From CAYSPG01 sp964432885 (GTDB lineage Bacteria > Bacteroidota > Bacteroidia > AKYH767-A > OLB10): 64,000 bases of DNA. The stretch spans positions 133,994 through 197,993 of the forward strand of contig CAYSPG010000006.1 of NCBI GenBank assembly GCA_964432885.1, read 5' to 3'. This document shows, piece by piece, positions 45,025-53,773 of the stretch. A program made the position numbers and the translations under genes. The notes under the pieces are model-generated. The model made no database searches. It had not been told where the DNA came from and saw only the letters and a program-made list of their open reading frames with translations. The first letter of the stretch is position 1, and each line of letters starts with the position of its first letter.

Positions 45025-45032
45025 TACTTTTA
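45025..45032 (+). promoter_or_regulatory. Probable -7 box, second copy of the duplicated promoter
   Basis: TACTTTTA in a segment (44989-45052) nearly identical to the one at 42352-42415. The duplication carried the promoter and signal-peptide code together. Confidence 0.45.
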
Positions 45033-45051
45033 CGGTAAACAAAAAACTGCG

Positions 45052-45465
45052 ATGAAAAAAACAATTACATTATTTTTCCTGCTTTTTTGCAAAGTTTGCT
45101 TTGCACAAATTAATTTGGTGCCTAATCCAAGTTTTGAGGATACAAGTTCATGTCCAATTTCTGCCTTTGAAATTAACTTTTTAGGTTGCAATGCAGGCAG
45201 CACAAAACCTGATGTTAATAACGCCATAGCCCTTGGCGCAAACACCAAAGTAAATTGCAACAACTGCACTGTAATTGGCGGAGAAAAAATTGGCATTTGC
45301 ACAACAGAGCCACAAGCAACACTTGATGTAAACGGCACAATACAAGCCAAACAATTTATGATTTTAGAAAATGGCTATGCAAAAAATTTGCTTGACATGA
45401 TTAGCGAATTGCAAAATGAGGTGGCTGAATTAAAACAGCAGATTACTGCATCTGTAAAAAATTAA
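45052..45465 (+). CDS. Chimeric gene: NLVPNPSF start fused to fibre-protein end
   Basis: 137 residues from ATG 45052. The first 43 residues match the start of the 42415 protein (signal, INLVPNPSFEDTSSCP). From FLGCNAGSTKPDVNNAIALGANTKVNCNNC on it matches the C-terminal third of the 46425 protein, with bases 45235-45354 identical to 46968-47087. An in-frame deletion or recombination between members of the array explains it. The coiled-coil tail MISELQNEVAELKQQI is kept. It may be expressed as a small secreted protein or be on the way to loss. Confidence 0.75.
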   Translation: MKKTITLFFLLFCKVCFAQINLVPNPSFEDTSSCPISAFEINFLGCNAGSTKPDVNNAIALGANTKVNCNNCTVIGGEKIGICTTEPQATLDVNGTIQAKQFMILENGYAKNLLDMISELQNEVAELKQQITASVKN

Positions 45466-45469
45466 GGTG

Positions 45470-46420
45470 ATGAGAAAAATTTTACTTCTTGTTTTTATCT
45501 TTTATGTGCAAAACTTAGGGGCGCAGATAAATTTGGTGCCCAATCCGAGTTTTGAGGATACGGTGAGTTGTCCTTTTTCTGGATTTGAGATTGACAAAGC
45601 TTTATATTGGACTTCTTTCAGGGAAACCCCAGAATACTATAATTATTGCAGCAATTTAATTGGTGGAATTGTTGGTGTTCCAACCAATTTTATGGGTTAT
45701 CAATACCCGCATTCCGGAGATGCTTATGCTGGATTGATTCCATTTAGTATTTATGGTGCGCAGTATAACGAATTAATGGCTGTGCCACTTACGAGTGCTA
45801 CTGTTCCAAATCAAAAATACTATTGTACGTTTTATATAAGTTTTGCCGATATTTCTCTAATTGCTTGCAATAAAATTGGCATTAAGCTTTCAACAGTTCC
45901 TTATTCTTACAATACACCAATGCCATTACCTAATTTTCCTATTGCATATTCAGATTCAATTTATACAGACACCTTGAGTTGGCATAAAATTAACTTGTCT
46001 TTTATTGCTGACAGTATATATCAATATTTGATATTGGGTAACTTTTATGATAATACACAGGTAGATACTATTGGCAGCAATCGTACTTTTTCGTATTACT
46101 ATTTTGATGATGTATGCCTGTCAATGGATTCGGCATATTGTTCAAATTTTACTGGGCTTAATCAAAACACTAAAATTCCTTACAATAATATTATTAAAAA
46201 TATTTTTTATAGTGATGATAAACTGAAAATTACTTTTAACCAGGCAATTGGAGAAAAACAACTGTTAATTTATACGGAGACCGGACAATTATTGCAAACA
46301 GTTAAAACAAAAGAAAAGGAAATTGAACTGGTAATAACCCAACAAAGCAGTATATATTTAATACGTGCTTTTGAGAAAAATAAAACAGAATCAAAAAAAA
46401 TAATAACAATTAAAAATTAA
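45470..46420 (+). CDS. Secreted NLVPNPSFEDT-domain protein with T9SS-like tail (pair B)
   Basis: 316 residues from ATG 45470; a GTG one codon earlier is possible. Signal MRKILLLVFIFYVQNLGAQ, then INLVPNPSFEDTVSCPFSGFEIDKALYW, a domain of about 200 residues (PEYYNYC, GDAYAGLI, NKIGIKLSTV, YYFDDVCLSMDSAYC). The last 75 residues (DDKLKITFNQAIGEKQLLIYTETGQLLQTV...IYLIRAFEKNKTESKKIITIKN) form a divergent sorting-type domain lacking the usual PNP motif. It is 4 bp before the fibre-like gene, surely co-transcribed. Confidence 0.83.
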   Translation: MRKILLLVFIFYVQNLGAQINLVPNPSFEDTVSCPFSGFEIDKALYWTSFRETPEYYNYCSNLIGGIVGVPTNFMGYQYPHSGDAYAGLIPFSIYGAQYNELMAVPLTSATVPNQKYYCTFYISFADISLIACNKIGIKLSTVPYSYNTPMPLPNFPIAYSDSIYTDTLSWHKINLSFIADSIYQYLILGNFYDNTQVDTIGSNRTFSYYYFDDVCLSMDSAYCSNFTGLNQNTKIPYNNIIKNIFYSDDKLKITFNQAIGEKQLLIYTETGQLLQTVKTKEKEIELVITQQSSIYLIRAFEKNKTESKKIITIKN

Positions 46421-46424
46421 TAAA

Positions 46425-47198
46425 ATGAAAAAAATCACATACATTTTTCTGCTGATGTTACTAAACGTAAAAGTTTATAGTCAAGCTGATGTCACTAACC
46501 ACGTAGGTTCAAGTGGAGCATTTTATCTGGGATGGGATAATTCAGCTTTATCCAATGCCTTGCATTTAAACATTGAGCACAAAGGGACTCGAGATATTAA
46601 TTTTTTAACAGGCGGTACTCAACGTATGACAATACAAGGTACTGCTGCTGCTAATCCTGGCTTTGTAGGTATAGGCAACGGCCTCACCCCCGGCTGGCAA
46701 TTAGATGTAAACTCAGAAATAAACATAACCAACCCCACCTTTGCCGGAGGCACAGGCTCCTACATGCTTGGCAGCAACACCATACTTGCAAGCCCCGGCA
46801 CCAATTTAATGGTGGGCATAGGAGCAGGTGTAAATAATGCTGCAGGTAATGACAATACTTTTGTGGGCACCAATGCAGGGCAAAGCAACATATTATCAAG
46901 TGGTAATACATTTTTAGGCTGCAAAGCCGGTGGCGGTATGCCTGATATTAATAACGCTATAGCAATAGGCGCAAACACCAAAGTAAATTGCAACAACTGC
47001 ACTGTAATTGGCGGAGAAAAAATTGGCATTTGCACAACAGAGCCACAAGCAACACTTGATGTAAACGGCACAATACAAGCCAAACAAATTGTAATTTTAG
47101 AAAAGGGCAATGCAAAAGATTTGCTTGACATGATTAGCGAATTGCAAAATGAGGTGGCTGAATTAAAACAACAGATTACTGCGTTAGCAAAAAATTAA
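46425..47198 (+). CDS. Short secreted fibre-like protein with head-type repeats (pair B)
   Basis: 257 residues, signal MKKITYIFLLMLLNVKVYSQ. After a leader domain (YLGWDNSALSNALHLNIEH...) come head-type repeats (GNDNTFVGTNAGQSN, GNTFLGCKAGG, NAIAIGANTKV) like those of trimeric adhesins, then TTEPQATLDVNGTIQAKQIVI and a coiled coil (LLDMISELQNEVAELKQQI). It shares a 67-bp identical tract (46686-46752) with the 48169 gene and a 120-bp tract with the chimeric gene. No sorting tail. Confidence 0.8.
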   Translation: MKKITYIFLLMLLNVKVYSQADVTNHVGSSGAFYLGWDNSALSNALHLNIEHKGTRDINFLTGGTQRMTIQGTAAANPGFVGIGNGLTPGWQLDVNSEINITNPTFAGGTGSYMLGSNTILASPGTNLMVGIGAGVNNAAGNDNTFVGTNAGQSNILSSGNTFLGCKAGGGMPDINNAIAIGANTKVNCNNCTVIGGEKIGICTTEPQATLDVNGTIQAKQIVILEKGNAKDLLDMISELQNEVAELKQQITALAKN

Positions 47199-47201
47199 AC
47201 C

Positions 47202-48164
47202 ATGAAAAAACACTTACTTATTTTTTTAATTTTCTTCTCCCCTCTCTTTTGGAGAGGGGCCGGGGGTGAGGTTTTTGCACAAATTAACTTGGTGCCCAAC
47301 CCGAGTTTTGAAGATACGATGAGTTGCCCACATTCTGCCAATCAGGTGGACAGAGCCGTTGGGTGGTACCCCAGCCGCAATTCACCTGATTACTTTAATG
47401 GCTGCGATTGGGCTTCAGGAACTCAGGCAGTACCGAATAATTTTAATGGCTTTCAGCATGCAAAAACAGGCAATGCTTATTGCGGATTTATTATTTATAG
47501 CAGGAATAGCTTAAATTATAGGGAAGATTTTACATGCCAATTGCTAAGTCCACTTGTAATAGGTTTGAAATATAATTTGTCTTTTTTTATTTCAAAAGCA
47601 GATAAATATTATTTGTTTGCAAGCAACAAAATAGGAATGCTATTGAGTACGGTAAATTATAATATGACCGCTAATGCCCCTATAAATAATTATAGTCAAT
47701 TCTATACCGATAGCATTATAATAGATACTCTTAATTGGGTTCATATTACAGGAAGCATAATCGCTGATTCCAATTATTCGAATTTAACGATTGGAAATTT
47801 TTTTGGTGACTCGTTAACTGATTCCATTTACTATTTACCCGGTGCTGCACATTCCTATTATTTTATTGATGATATTTCAATTACCTTAGATACTACATCA
47901 TCCCTATCGGATGTTTTTTCTATTCTGAATATTAACATCTTTCCAAATCCTGTTCGAGAAAAATTGAAAATAACCTTAGAAGTCAAAATGTTACATAAAA
48001 TTGAAATAATAAATATTAAGGAACAGTCTGTTATACAGTATAATTTTGAGCAAGGGAAGAAAGAGGAAGAATTAGACCTTACAGGATTACTCTCTGGTGC
48101 TTACATACTAAAACTACATTATTTTAATAATACACCTTCATATCATAAACTCCTAAAATTATAA
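47202..48164 (+). CDS. Secreted NLVPNPSFEDT-domain protein with interrupted signal peptide (pair C)
   Basis: 320 residues. The family start INLVPNPSFEDTMSCP is preceded by MKKHLLIFLIFF, then the twelve residues SPLFWRGAGGEV, then FAQ. The twelve are encoded by a palindromic repeat inserted in frame between the hydrophobic core and the cleavage site. The body matches pairs A and B (PDYFNGC, GNAYCGFI, NKIGMLLSTV), and the C-terminus is a T9SS sorting domain (NINIFPNPVREKLKITLEV...SGAYILKLHYF). Whether the lengthened signal still works is uncertain. It lies 4 bp before the large fibre gene. Confidence 0.82.
   Translation: MKKHLLIFLIFFSPLFWRGAGGEVFAQINLVPNPSFEDTMSCPHSANQVDRAVGWYPSRNSPDYFNGCDWASGTQAVPNNFNGFQHAKTGNAYCGFIIYSRNSLNYREDFTCQLLSPLVIGLKYNLSFFISKADKYYLFASNKIGMLLSTVNYNMTANAPINNYSQFYTDSIIIDTLNWVHITGSIIADSNYSNLTIGNFFGDSLTDSIYYLPGAAHSYYFIDDISITLDTTSSLSDVFSILNINIFPNPVREKLKITLEVKMLHKIEIINIKEQSVIQYNFEQGKKEEELDLTGLLSGAYILKLHYFNNTPSYHKLLKL
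47236..47271 (+). repeat. C/G-rich palindromic repeat inserted in coding sequence
   Basis: CCCCTCTC (47239-47246) pairs with GAGAGGGG (47252-47259) around TTTTG, followed by CCGGGGGTGAGG. The related signal peptides at 42415 and 45470 lack it. Thirty-six bases keep the frame. A similar C/G-rich hairpin is embedded in the dnaX linker (35439-35466). Confidence 0.75.
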
Positions 48165-48168
48165 AAAA

Positions 48169-51100
48169 ATGAAAAAGAAAATTTATTTAGCTATGCTTTG
48201 TTTACTTATCAGTATTCAAAATATTCTTGGCCAAGCATCCGTAACACCAAATACATGGAATACGTCAAGCGACTATCTGGGATGGGACGCCACTGCCCTA
48301 AGCCCTCCTTTAAATATTAGAACTACCAACAATGACCCCATTAATTTTTATACAAACTTTGGAAGTTTTACATCTTCACGCATGACAATTTTGGGTGGTA
48401 ATTCTACCACAGGTGGCTACGTAGGCATCGGCTACGCTTTAACCCCCGGCTGGCAATTAGATGTAAACTCAGAAATAAACATAACCAACCCCACCTTTGC
48501 CGGAGGCATAGGCTCATACATGCTTGGAGGCAATACCATTTTAACCTCATTTGGTACAAACTTAATAGCTGGCATAGGGGCTGGCATAAATAATGCTGCC
48601 GGTAATGATAATACTTTTGTGGGCACCAATGCAGGGCAAAGTAATATTTTAACCAGCGGCAACACGTTTGTAGGTTATGAAAGCGGATTAGGACATCTTA
48701 CCAATGGCGGCAACACTTTTTTGGGCTGGTGGGCAGGGCGTGATGGCGAGAATCAGGCCGAAAATGTTTTTATTGGAACAAGAGCAGGTCAGGCTAACGA
48801 TGAAAATTTCAATGTAATGATTGGCGTATCATCAGGTCAAACCGGAAGTACAGGCAGAGGAAATGTATTTGTAGGACATTCAACAGGCTTTGCAAACACA
48901 GTTGATAACAATGTTTTTATTGGCAACCTTGCCGGATTTTCAAATACCGGAGAAACGCCCAATACCTATTTAGGAACCCAAAGTGGCGAAAATGCTACAG
49001 GAGGCCGCAACAATACATTTATAGGATTTAGAGCAGGGCATCAGTCGGCACGCGGGGATAATACATTTGTAGGCCACCAAAGCGGCCAAAGCAATAACGC
49101 AGGCTCACGAAACGCTTTTTTAGGTACAGGTTCTGGAAGTACAAATGCAGATGGGGCCGACAATACTTTTTTAGGATTTAATACCGGCTTTTCAAATACT
49201 GATGGAATAAAAAATGCTTTTGACGGCAGCGAGGCAGGATTTAATAATCTGAGGGGCAATGAAAATGTTTTTAATGGATACCATGCCGGTTTTAATAATA
49301 AAAATGCAAGCGAAAACACATTTGTTGGAACAGAGGCGGGTTTAAATTCTGACAAAAACGCAAATACATTTATAGGATACAAAAGCGGTCGTGCACATAA
49401 CGATGGTACATCCAATGTGTACGTTGGCCACAGCGCTGGTGCAACTCCTGCAATTGGAAATAATAACACACTAATTGGCTATAACACCACTCATGCAAAT
49501 AATATAACCAACAGCACAGCCATAGGCAATGCTGCCGATGTGCAAACATCCAACAGCATGATACTTGGCAATAACAACATAAATGTAGGCATAGGATTAT
49601 CGGGCGCGGCCACAGGCCCGCAAACCAAGTTAGAAATAAATACAGGCAGCACCTCACTTAGCGGATTACGATTTAGAACTTACACCAACGCATCGTCTTC
49701 AATTACAAATACCACCAATAAGGTTCTTAGTTTAAATAATACAGGTGATGTTATTTTAGTGGATGATGTGGGTGGAGGCTCATTAAACACAAGTTGTCTA
49801 AACGCTGATATTCTTCCGCGCTCAGATGGTTCATCAAACAACTTAGCATGCAGCGATATTTATAACAACGCATCCTCAGCCACCAACCGCATTGGCTTTT
49901 TTACCACCACACCGTTTTACAAATTTCAAATGCATGGAGGTACCTCGGTTTTTAGTGCCCCTGCAATTGGTTCTGCTTTTACAATTGCCGGAAACGGAAC
50001 TCCTGCTGTTATGATAAACAGCGATAATAACGAAGCCTTAACCATTTTGCACAGCGGAATAAATGACAAAGACCGCATGAAAGTATTTGGAGATAACAAC
50101 AGGCTATATCACATCCAAACTCTGGGAGGTTCGTATTCATCATCAGGTCCGCATCCGTCCAGCATCACATTTGATAATACAATTACGAATAGCAACGGCA
50201 CCACTACCACCAGTTGGATGGGGTTTAATTCATACAGAGGAACTACAGTGGTAAAAAATAATTTTAATACCACACCCGATGCTCCTTCAACAGCCGGTGC
50301 ATTTCCTAATTTAACGTATGCCGGTAATGATACCAAGATGTATGTTGAAGCTCAAACTCCTTCTGCGGGCACTTATACCAATCAACAGATTTATGGCATG
50401 GTGGTTAACAACAGCAACACAGCAAATACTAATTATACATCAGGCCTGCTTGCATACAATAGCGCAGCAAGAACAGGAACGGTTTCAAACCGTGCCGGTA
50501 TGTTTTGGGTTACCGGGGCAACAGGCACACGCAGTTACAATATAGGTGTGCAGGCTGTGGCACGCAGCGCTACAAGTAATGCCAACAACATTGCCGGAAG
50601 TTTTTTGGCAACAGGCGGAATGACAAATTATGGTGTGGTAGCCACATCACCAATTACAACCTGCGTAAGCGGAAATTGCAGCAATGCTGCCGGGTTTTTT
50701 AACGGATATGCTTACAGCACCAAACAGTTTGTGGCATCAGATACTTTATTAAAACAAAACATGGTTGCGGTTGGTACAAATACTTTTCTCGATTCAATAA
50801 AAATATATTCGTTTACTTATGATACCACTAATAGTTATGGAATGCACCTGCCCGGTGGCACACAGTACGGAGTTAAAGCTCATGAGTTGCAAGCCCTGTT
50901 GCCATCGCTTGTAAAATCGTTTAACAATGTACCCGAAGTGGATAGCAGTGGCAATCCCATTGACAGCAGCCTTACCTTTAAAGCTGTTGATTACACAGGC
51001 CTGGTTCCACTGTTAATAAAAGGCTATCAACAGCAATCAAATAAAATAGATACGCTAAACGCACGCATTGATTCATTGATAACCGTGGTTGGTAATTGCT

Positions 51101-51444
51101 GCAATGCAAATACAAAAGGAGTTAACACCACAGAACCGGGCATGAGCATTGAATTAAAAAATACCAACGCCATCATCCTAAATCAAAACGAGCCAAATCC
51201 TTTTGCAGAAAACACAACCATTACATGGAACATTCCTGAACAAGAATTAAAAGGAGTGCCGTTAAATGCAATGCTTGTTTTTTATGATAACAATGGCTCT
51301 GTTTTAAAAACCGTTAAGATAAATGAAACAGGCGATGGCTCCCTGTTGGTATATGGTAATAAACTGATGAGCGGTATTTATACTTACTCACTTGTAGTAA
51401 ATGGTAAAACCATTTCAACAAAAAAAATGGTAAGGGCAAAATAA
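48169..51444 (+). CDS. Large T9SS-secreted fibre with head repeats and S74 chaperone domain (pair C)
   Basis: 1,091 residues, signal MKKKIYLAMLCLLISIQNILGQ. Residues about 145-474 carry roughly 14 repeats of the type NTFVGxxAGxxN / NVFIGxxAG, the beta-roll of YadA-like heads. A domain of about 300 residues follows. Residues about 853-960 match the phage tail-spike intramolecular chaperone (Peptidase S74): FVASDTLLKQNMVAVGTN, DSIKIYSFTYD, YGVKAHELQALLPSLV, VDYTGLVPLLIKGYQQQ. Ser857 and Lys862 have the spacing of the known autoproteolytic dyad. A T9SS sorting domain (ILNQNEPNPFAENTTI...ISTKKMVRAK) ends the protein, after the chaperone. The likely product is a trimeric surface fibre. Confidence 0.85.
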   Translation: MKKKIYLAMLCLLISIQNILGQASVTPNTWNTSSDYLGWDATALSPPLNIRTTNNDPINFYTNFGSFTSSRMTILGGNSTTGGYVGIGYALTPGWQLDVNSEINITNPTFAGGIGSYMLGGNTILTSFGTNLIAGIGAGINNAAGNDNTFVGTNAGQSNILTSGNTFVGYESGLGHLTNGGNTFLGWWAGRDGENQAENVFIGTRAGQANDENFNVMIGVSSGQTGSTGRGNVFVGHSTGFANTVDNNVFIGNLAGFSNTGETPNTYLGTQSGENATGGRNNTFIGFRAGHQSARGDNTFVGHQSGQSNNAGSRNAFLGTGSGSTNADGADNTFLGFNTGFSNTDGIKNAFDGSEAGFNNLRGNENVFNGYHAGFNNKNASENTFVGTEAGLNSDKNANTFIGYKSGRAHNDGTSNVYVGHSAGATPAIGNNNTLIGYNTTHANNITNSTAIGNAADVQTSNSMILGNNNINVGIGLSGAATGPQTKLEINTGSTSLSGLRFRTYTNASSSITNTTNKVLSLNNTGDVILVDDVGGGSLNTSCLNADILPRSDGSSNNLACSDIYNNASSATNRIGFFTTTPFYKFQMHGGTSVFSAPAIGSAFTIAGNGTPAVMINSDNNEALTILHSGINDKDRMKVFGDNNRLYHIQTLGGSYSSSGPHPSSITFDNTITNSNGTTTTSWMGFNSYRGTTVVKNNFNTTPDAPSTAGAFPNLTYAGNDTKMYVEAQTPSAGTYTNQQIYGMVVNNSNTANTNYTSGLLAYNSAARTGTVSNRAGMFWVTGATGTRSYNIGVQAVARSATSNANNIAGSFLATGGMTNYGVVATSPITTCVSGNCSNAAGFFNGYAYSTKQFVASDTLLKQNMVAVGTNTFLDSIKIYSFTYDTTNSYGMHLPGGTQYGVKAHELQALLPSLVKSFNNVPEVDSSGNPIDSSLTFKAVDYTGLVPLLIKGYQQQSNKIDTLNARIDSLITVVGNCCNANTKGVNTTEPGMSIELKNTNAIILNQNEPNPFAENTTITWNIPEQELKGVPLNAMLVFYDNNGSVLKTVKINETGDGSLLVYGNKLMSGIYTYSLVVNGKTISTKKMVRAK

Positions 51445-51525
51445 ATTTTATTTTCTTAGCAAACGCATTTCTAAATTTTATATCAACCACATTGAGTGGT
51501 TCCGGCAAACAAAGAATTAATTATT

Positions 51526-53454
51526 ATGAAAAAAGTAATATCGTTATTGTTAGTTTTATGTTCCTGCGTTTGCCTCGCTCAACAGCCACAGAATTATTCA
51601 ACCTCATCAAAAAAAGCAATTAAAAATTTAGAGAATGCTTTAAAGCTTTACGACTCACGTCAAACCGAAAAAGCCATAAGCGAATTAAAAGATGCAATAA
51701 ATGCAGACCCAAAATTTATTGAAGCCTATATGCTTATGGGTGATTTATATGCCGACTTAGACAAACCCGAACAAGCCATTGAGCAATACAAAAAAGCAGT
51801 TGAAATAAATCCCAATTTTTTTCCAAATAACTTTTACGCACTTGGCCGGTACGAGTTAGAACTTGCACGTTATGATGAGGCACTAACTCATTTCACAAAA
51901 TTTATTTCGTTACCAAATGCCAAGCCTGAAAAGAAAGCGGAAGCAGAACGTTTTATTGCATCGTGCAATTTTGCTGTTGAGGCATTAAAAACTCCCGTGC
52001 CGTTTGAGCCAAAAAATTTAGGTGCAAATATTAATTCAGAGTTTGACGAATATTTTCCATCCATTACGGTTGACGAAAAAAAATTATTATACACACGTAA
52101 AATCAAAAGTGATGTGTATGAATGGCAGGAAGATTTTTACCGGAGTTTAAAACAAGAAGATAACACATGGGGTAAATCGGCAAACGTGGGCGCACCTGTA
52201 AACTCTGAACTTAACGAAGGCGCACCCTGTTACAGTGCCGATGGCAACCTTATTTTTTTTACTGCCTGCGACAGGCCCGAAGGAAAAGGCTCATGCGATA
52301 TTTACTACTCTCGAAGATTGGGCGATACGTGGAGTAAACCTATTAACCTTGGCGCCCCAATAAATACAGGCGCGTGGGAATCGCAACCATCGTTTGCAAG
52401 CGATGGAAAAACATTATACTTTGTTCGTGGAGGCGGTGTGCGTACGCAAGGAAAAGACCAGGATATTTATATGAGCCAGATAAGCGAAACCGGATGGAGC
52501 ATGCCTGTAAAACTCTCCAACAAAATAAATACGGATGGAAAAGAAGAAACGCCTTTTATGCATCCCGACAATCAAACCATGTATTTTATTTCGGATGGGT
52601 TGCCGGGCATGGGTGGCATGGATATTTTTCTTTGCAAAAAAAATGCTGATGGTACATGGGGAACTCCCCTTAATTTAGGTTACCCTATAAACTCAAGCAA
52701 AAACGAAACAGGACTAATCATCAGTCCTAAAGGCGACAAGGCATACTACTCATCAAACCGTGAAGGCGGCAGTGGAGGATTGGATATTTATTCGTTTGAC
52801 TTGTACGACAAAATAAAACCACAGCCCGTAACATTTGTAAAAGGAAAAGTTACCGATGCCGAAACTCAAAAACCATTAGAAGCTAAATTTGAAATAATTG
52901 ATTTGTCAAACGGACAAACGGTTGTTGAATCGTATTCAGACAAATCATCGGGCGAATTTTTAATTACGCTGCCTGCCGGAAAAGAATACGCGCTTAACGC
53001 TTCAAAAAAAGGCTACTTGTTTTACAGCGACCATTTTGAATGTAAAAATGCTGTGGATGTTTCGCATCCTTTTTTAATTGATGTAAAATTAAATCCTGTA
53101 AAACAGGGAAATACGTTAGCGCTCAACAATATTTTTTTTGATACCAACTCATCCGATTTAAAACCTGAATCAAAAACAGAATTAAATAAGCTGGTTGCTT
53201 TTTTAAAACAAAATGCAACTATTAAAATTGAAATTGGCGGCCATACCGATAATGTAGGTGATGATAAAAGCAACTTAACACTATCTGATAAAAGAGCTAA
53301 AGCAGTTTTAGATTTTGTTACATCAGAAGGAATTGCATCGGCACGTTTAACATCAAAAGGCTATGGCGAAACAAAACCCATTGCCGATAACACTACCGAA
53401 CAAGGCAAAGCAAAAAACAGGAGAACAGAAGTTACGGTTGTGGCTGTAAATTAG
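51526..53454 (+). CDS. PorE-like outer-membrane protein (TPR, beta-propeller, CRD, OmpA)
   Basis: 642 residues from ATG 51526 (signal MKKVISLLLVLCSCVCLAQ). Order: TPR repeats about 25-130; PD40/WD40-like propeller about 165-400 (INSEFDEYFPSITVDEKKLLYTRK, NEGAPCYSADGNLIFF, DIYYSRR, WESQPSFASDGKTLYF); carboxypeptidase-regulatory-like domain about 425-510; OmpA peptidoglycan-binding domain about 535-642 (NNIFFDTNSSDLKPES, GGHTDNVGDDKSNLTLSDKRAKAV, TSKGYGETKPIADNTTEQGKAKNRRTEV). This is the domain order and size of the T9SS component PorE; paralogues with the same layout exist, so the exact role is unproved. Confidence 0.85.
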   Translation: MKKVISLLLVLCSCVCLAQQPQNYSTSSKKAIKNLENALKLYDSRQTEKAISELKDAINADPKFIEAYMLMGDLYADLDKPEQAIEQYKKAVEINPNFFPNNFYALGRYELELARYDEALTHFTKFISLPNAKPEKKAEAERFIASCNFAVEALKTPVPFEPKNLGANINSEFDEYFPSITVDEKKLLYTRKIKSDVYEWQEDFYRSLKQEDNTWGKSANVGAPVNSELNEGAPCYSADGNLIFFTACDRPEGKGSCDIYYSRRLGDTWSKPINLGAPINTGAWESQPSFASDGKTLYFVRGGGVRTQGKDQDIYMSQISETGWSMPVKLSNKINTDGKEETPFMHPDNQTMYFISDGLPGMGGMDIFLCKKNADGTWGTPLNLGYPINSSKNETGLIISPKGDKAYYSSNREGGSGGLDIYSFDLYDKIKPQPVTFVKGKVTDAETQKPLEAKFEIIDLSNGQTVVESYSDKSSGEFLITLPAGKEYALNASKKGYLFYSDHFECKNAVDVSHPFLIDVKLNPVKQGNTLALNNIFFDTNSSDLKPESKTELNKLVAFLKQNATIKIEIGGHTDNVGDDKSNLTLSDKRAKAVLDFVTSEGIASARLTSKGYGETKPIADNTTEQGKAKNRRTEVTVVAVN

Positions 53455-53482
53455 TTTTATCAACGAATAACGAATTGATACG

Positions 53483-53602
53483 TCCCGATGCTTCGGGATT
53501 ACGAATCGTTTACCATACAACTTACTTAAAAAGGTTTAGTGTTAATTCTCATTTTTTACTGAGATAAATATTATTGGTACATGCTTCGGCTGCGCTCGGC
53601 AT
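53483..53602. repeat. Two short palindromes in the spacer before dnaB
   Basis: TCCCGA-TGCT-TCGGGA (53483-53498) and the palindrome-like ATGCTTCGGCTGCGCTCGGC (53581-53602, ending in AT) lie in the 319-bp spacer 53455-53773. Both look like dispersed GC-rich intergenic repeats. Nothing else except the dnaB promoter is visible in the spacer. Confidence 0.5.
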
Positions 53603-53761
53603 CTTTATAAAGGAAAACAAATTTGGTTTTACAACACTATTTTTAAGTGTACATTTTCACAGGCATAATTTTATTTTAATTCTTTCAAAATTTATTTATC
53701 AGAATTTTTACTGTTCGTAATTTTTAAAAATTATTTTTTCGCCACAGGCAAATCTTATGAT

Positions 53762-53769
53762 TAATTTTG
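53762..53769 (+). promoter_or_regulatory. -7 box of dnaB, adjacent to the start codon
   Basis: TAATTTTG matches the consensus exactly and ends 4 nt before ATG 53774, so the transcript should be leaderless. The spacing is identical to that of the pseudo-receiver gene. Confidence 0.6.
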
Positions 53770-53773
53770 CTGC

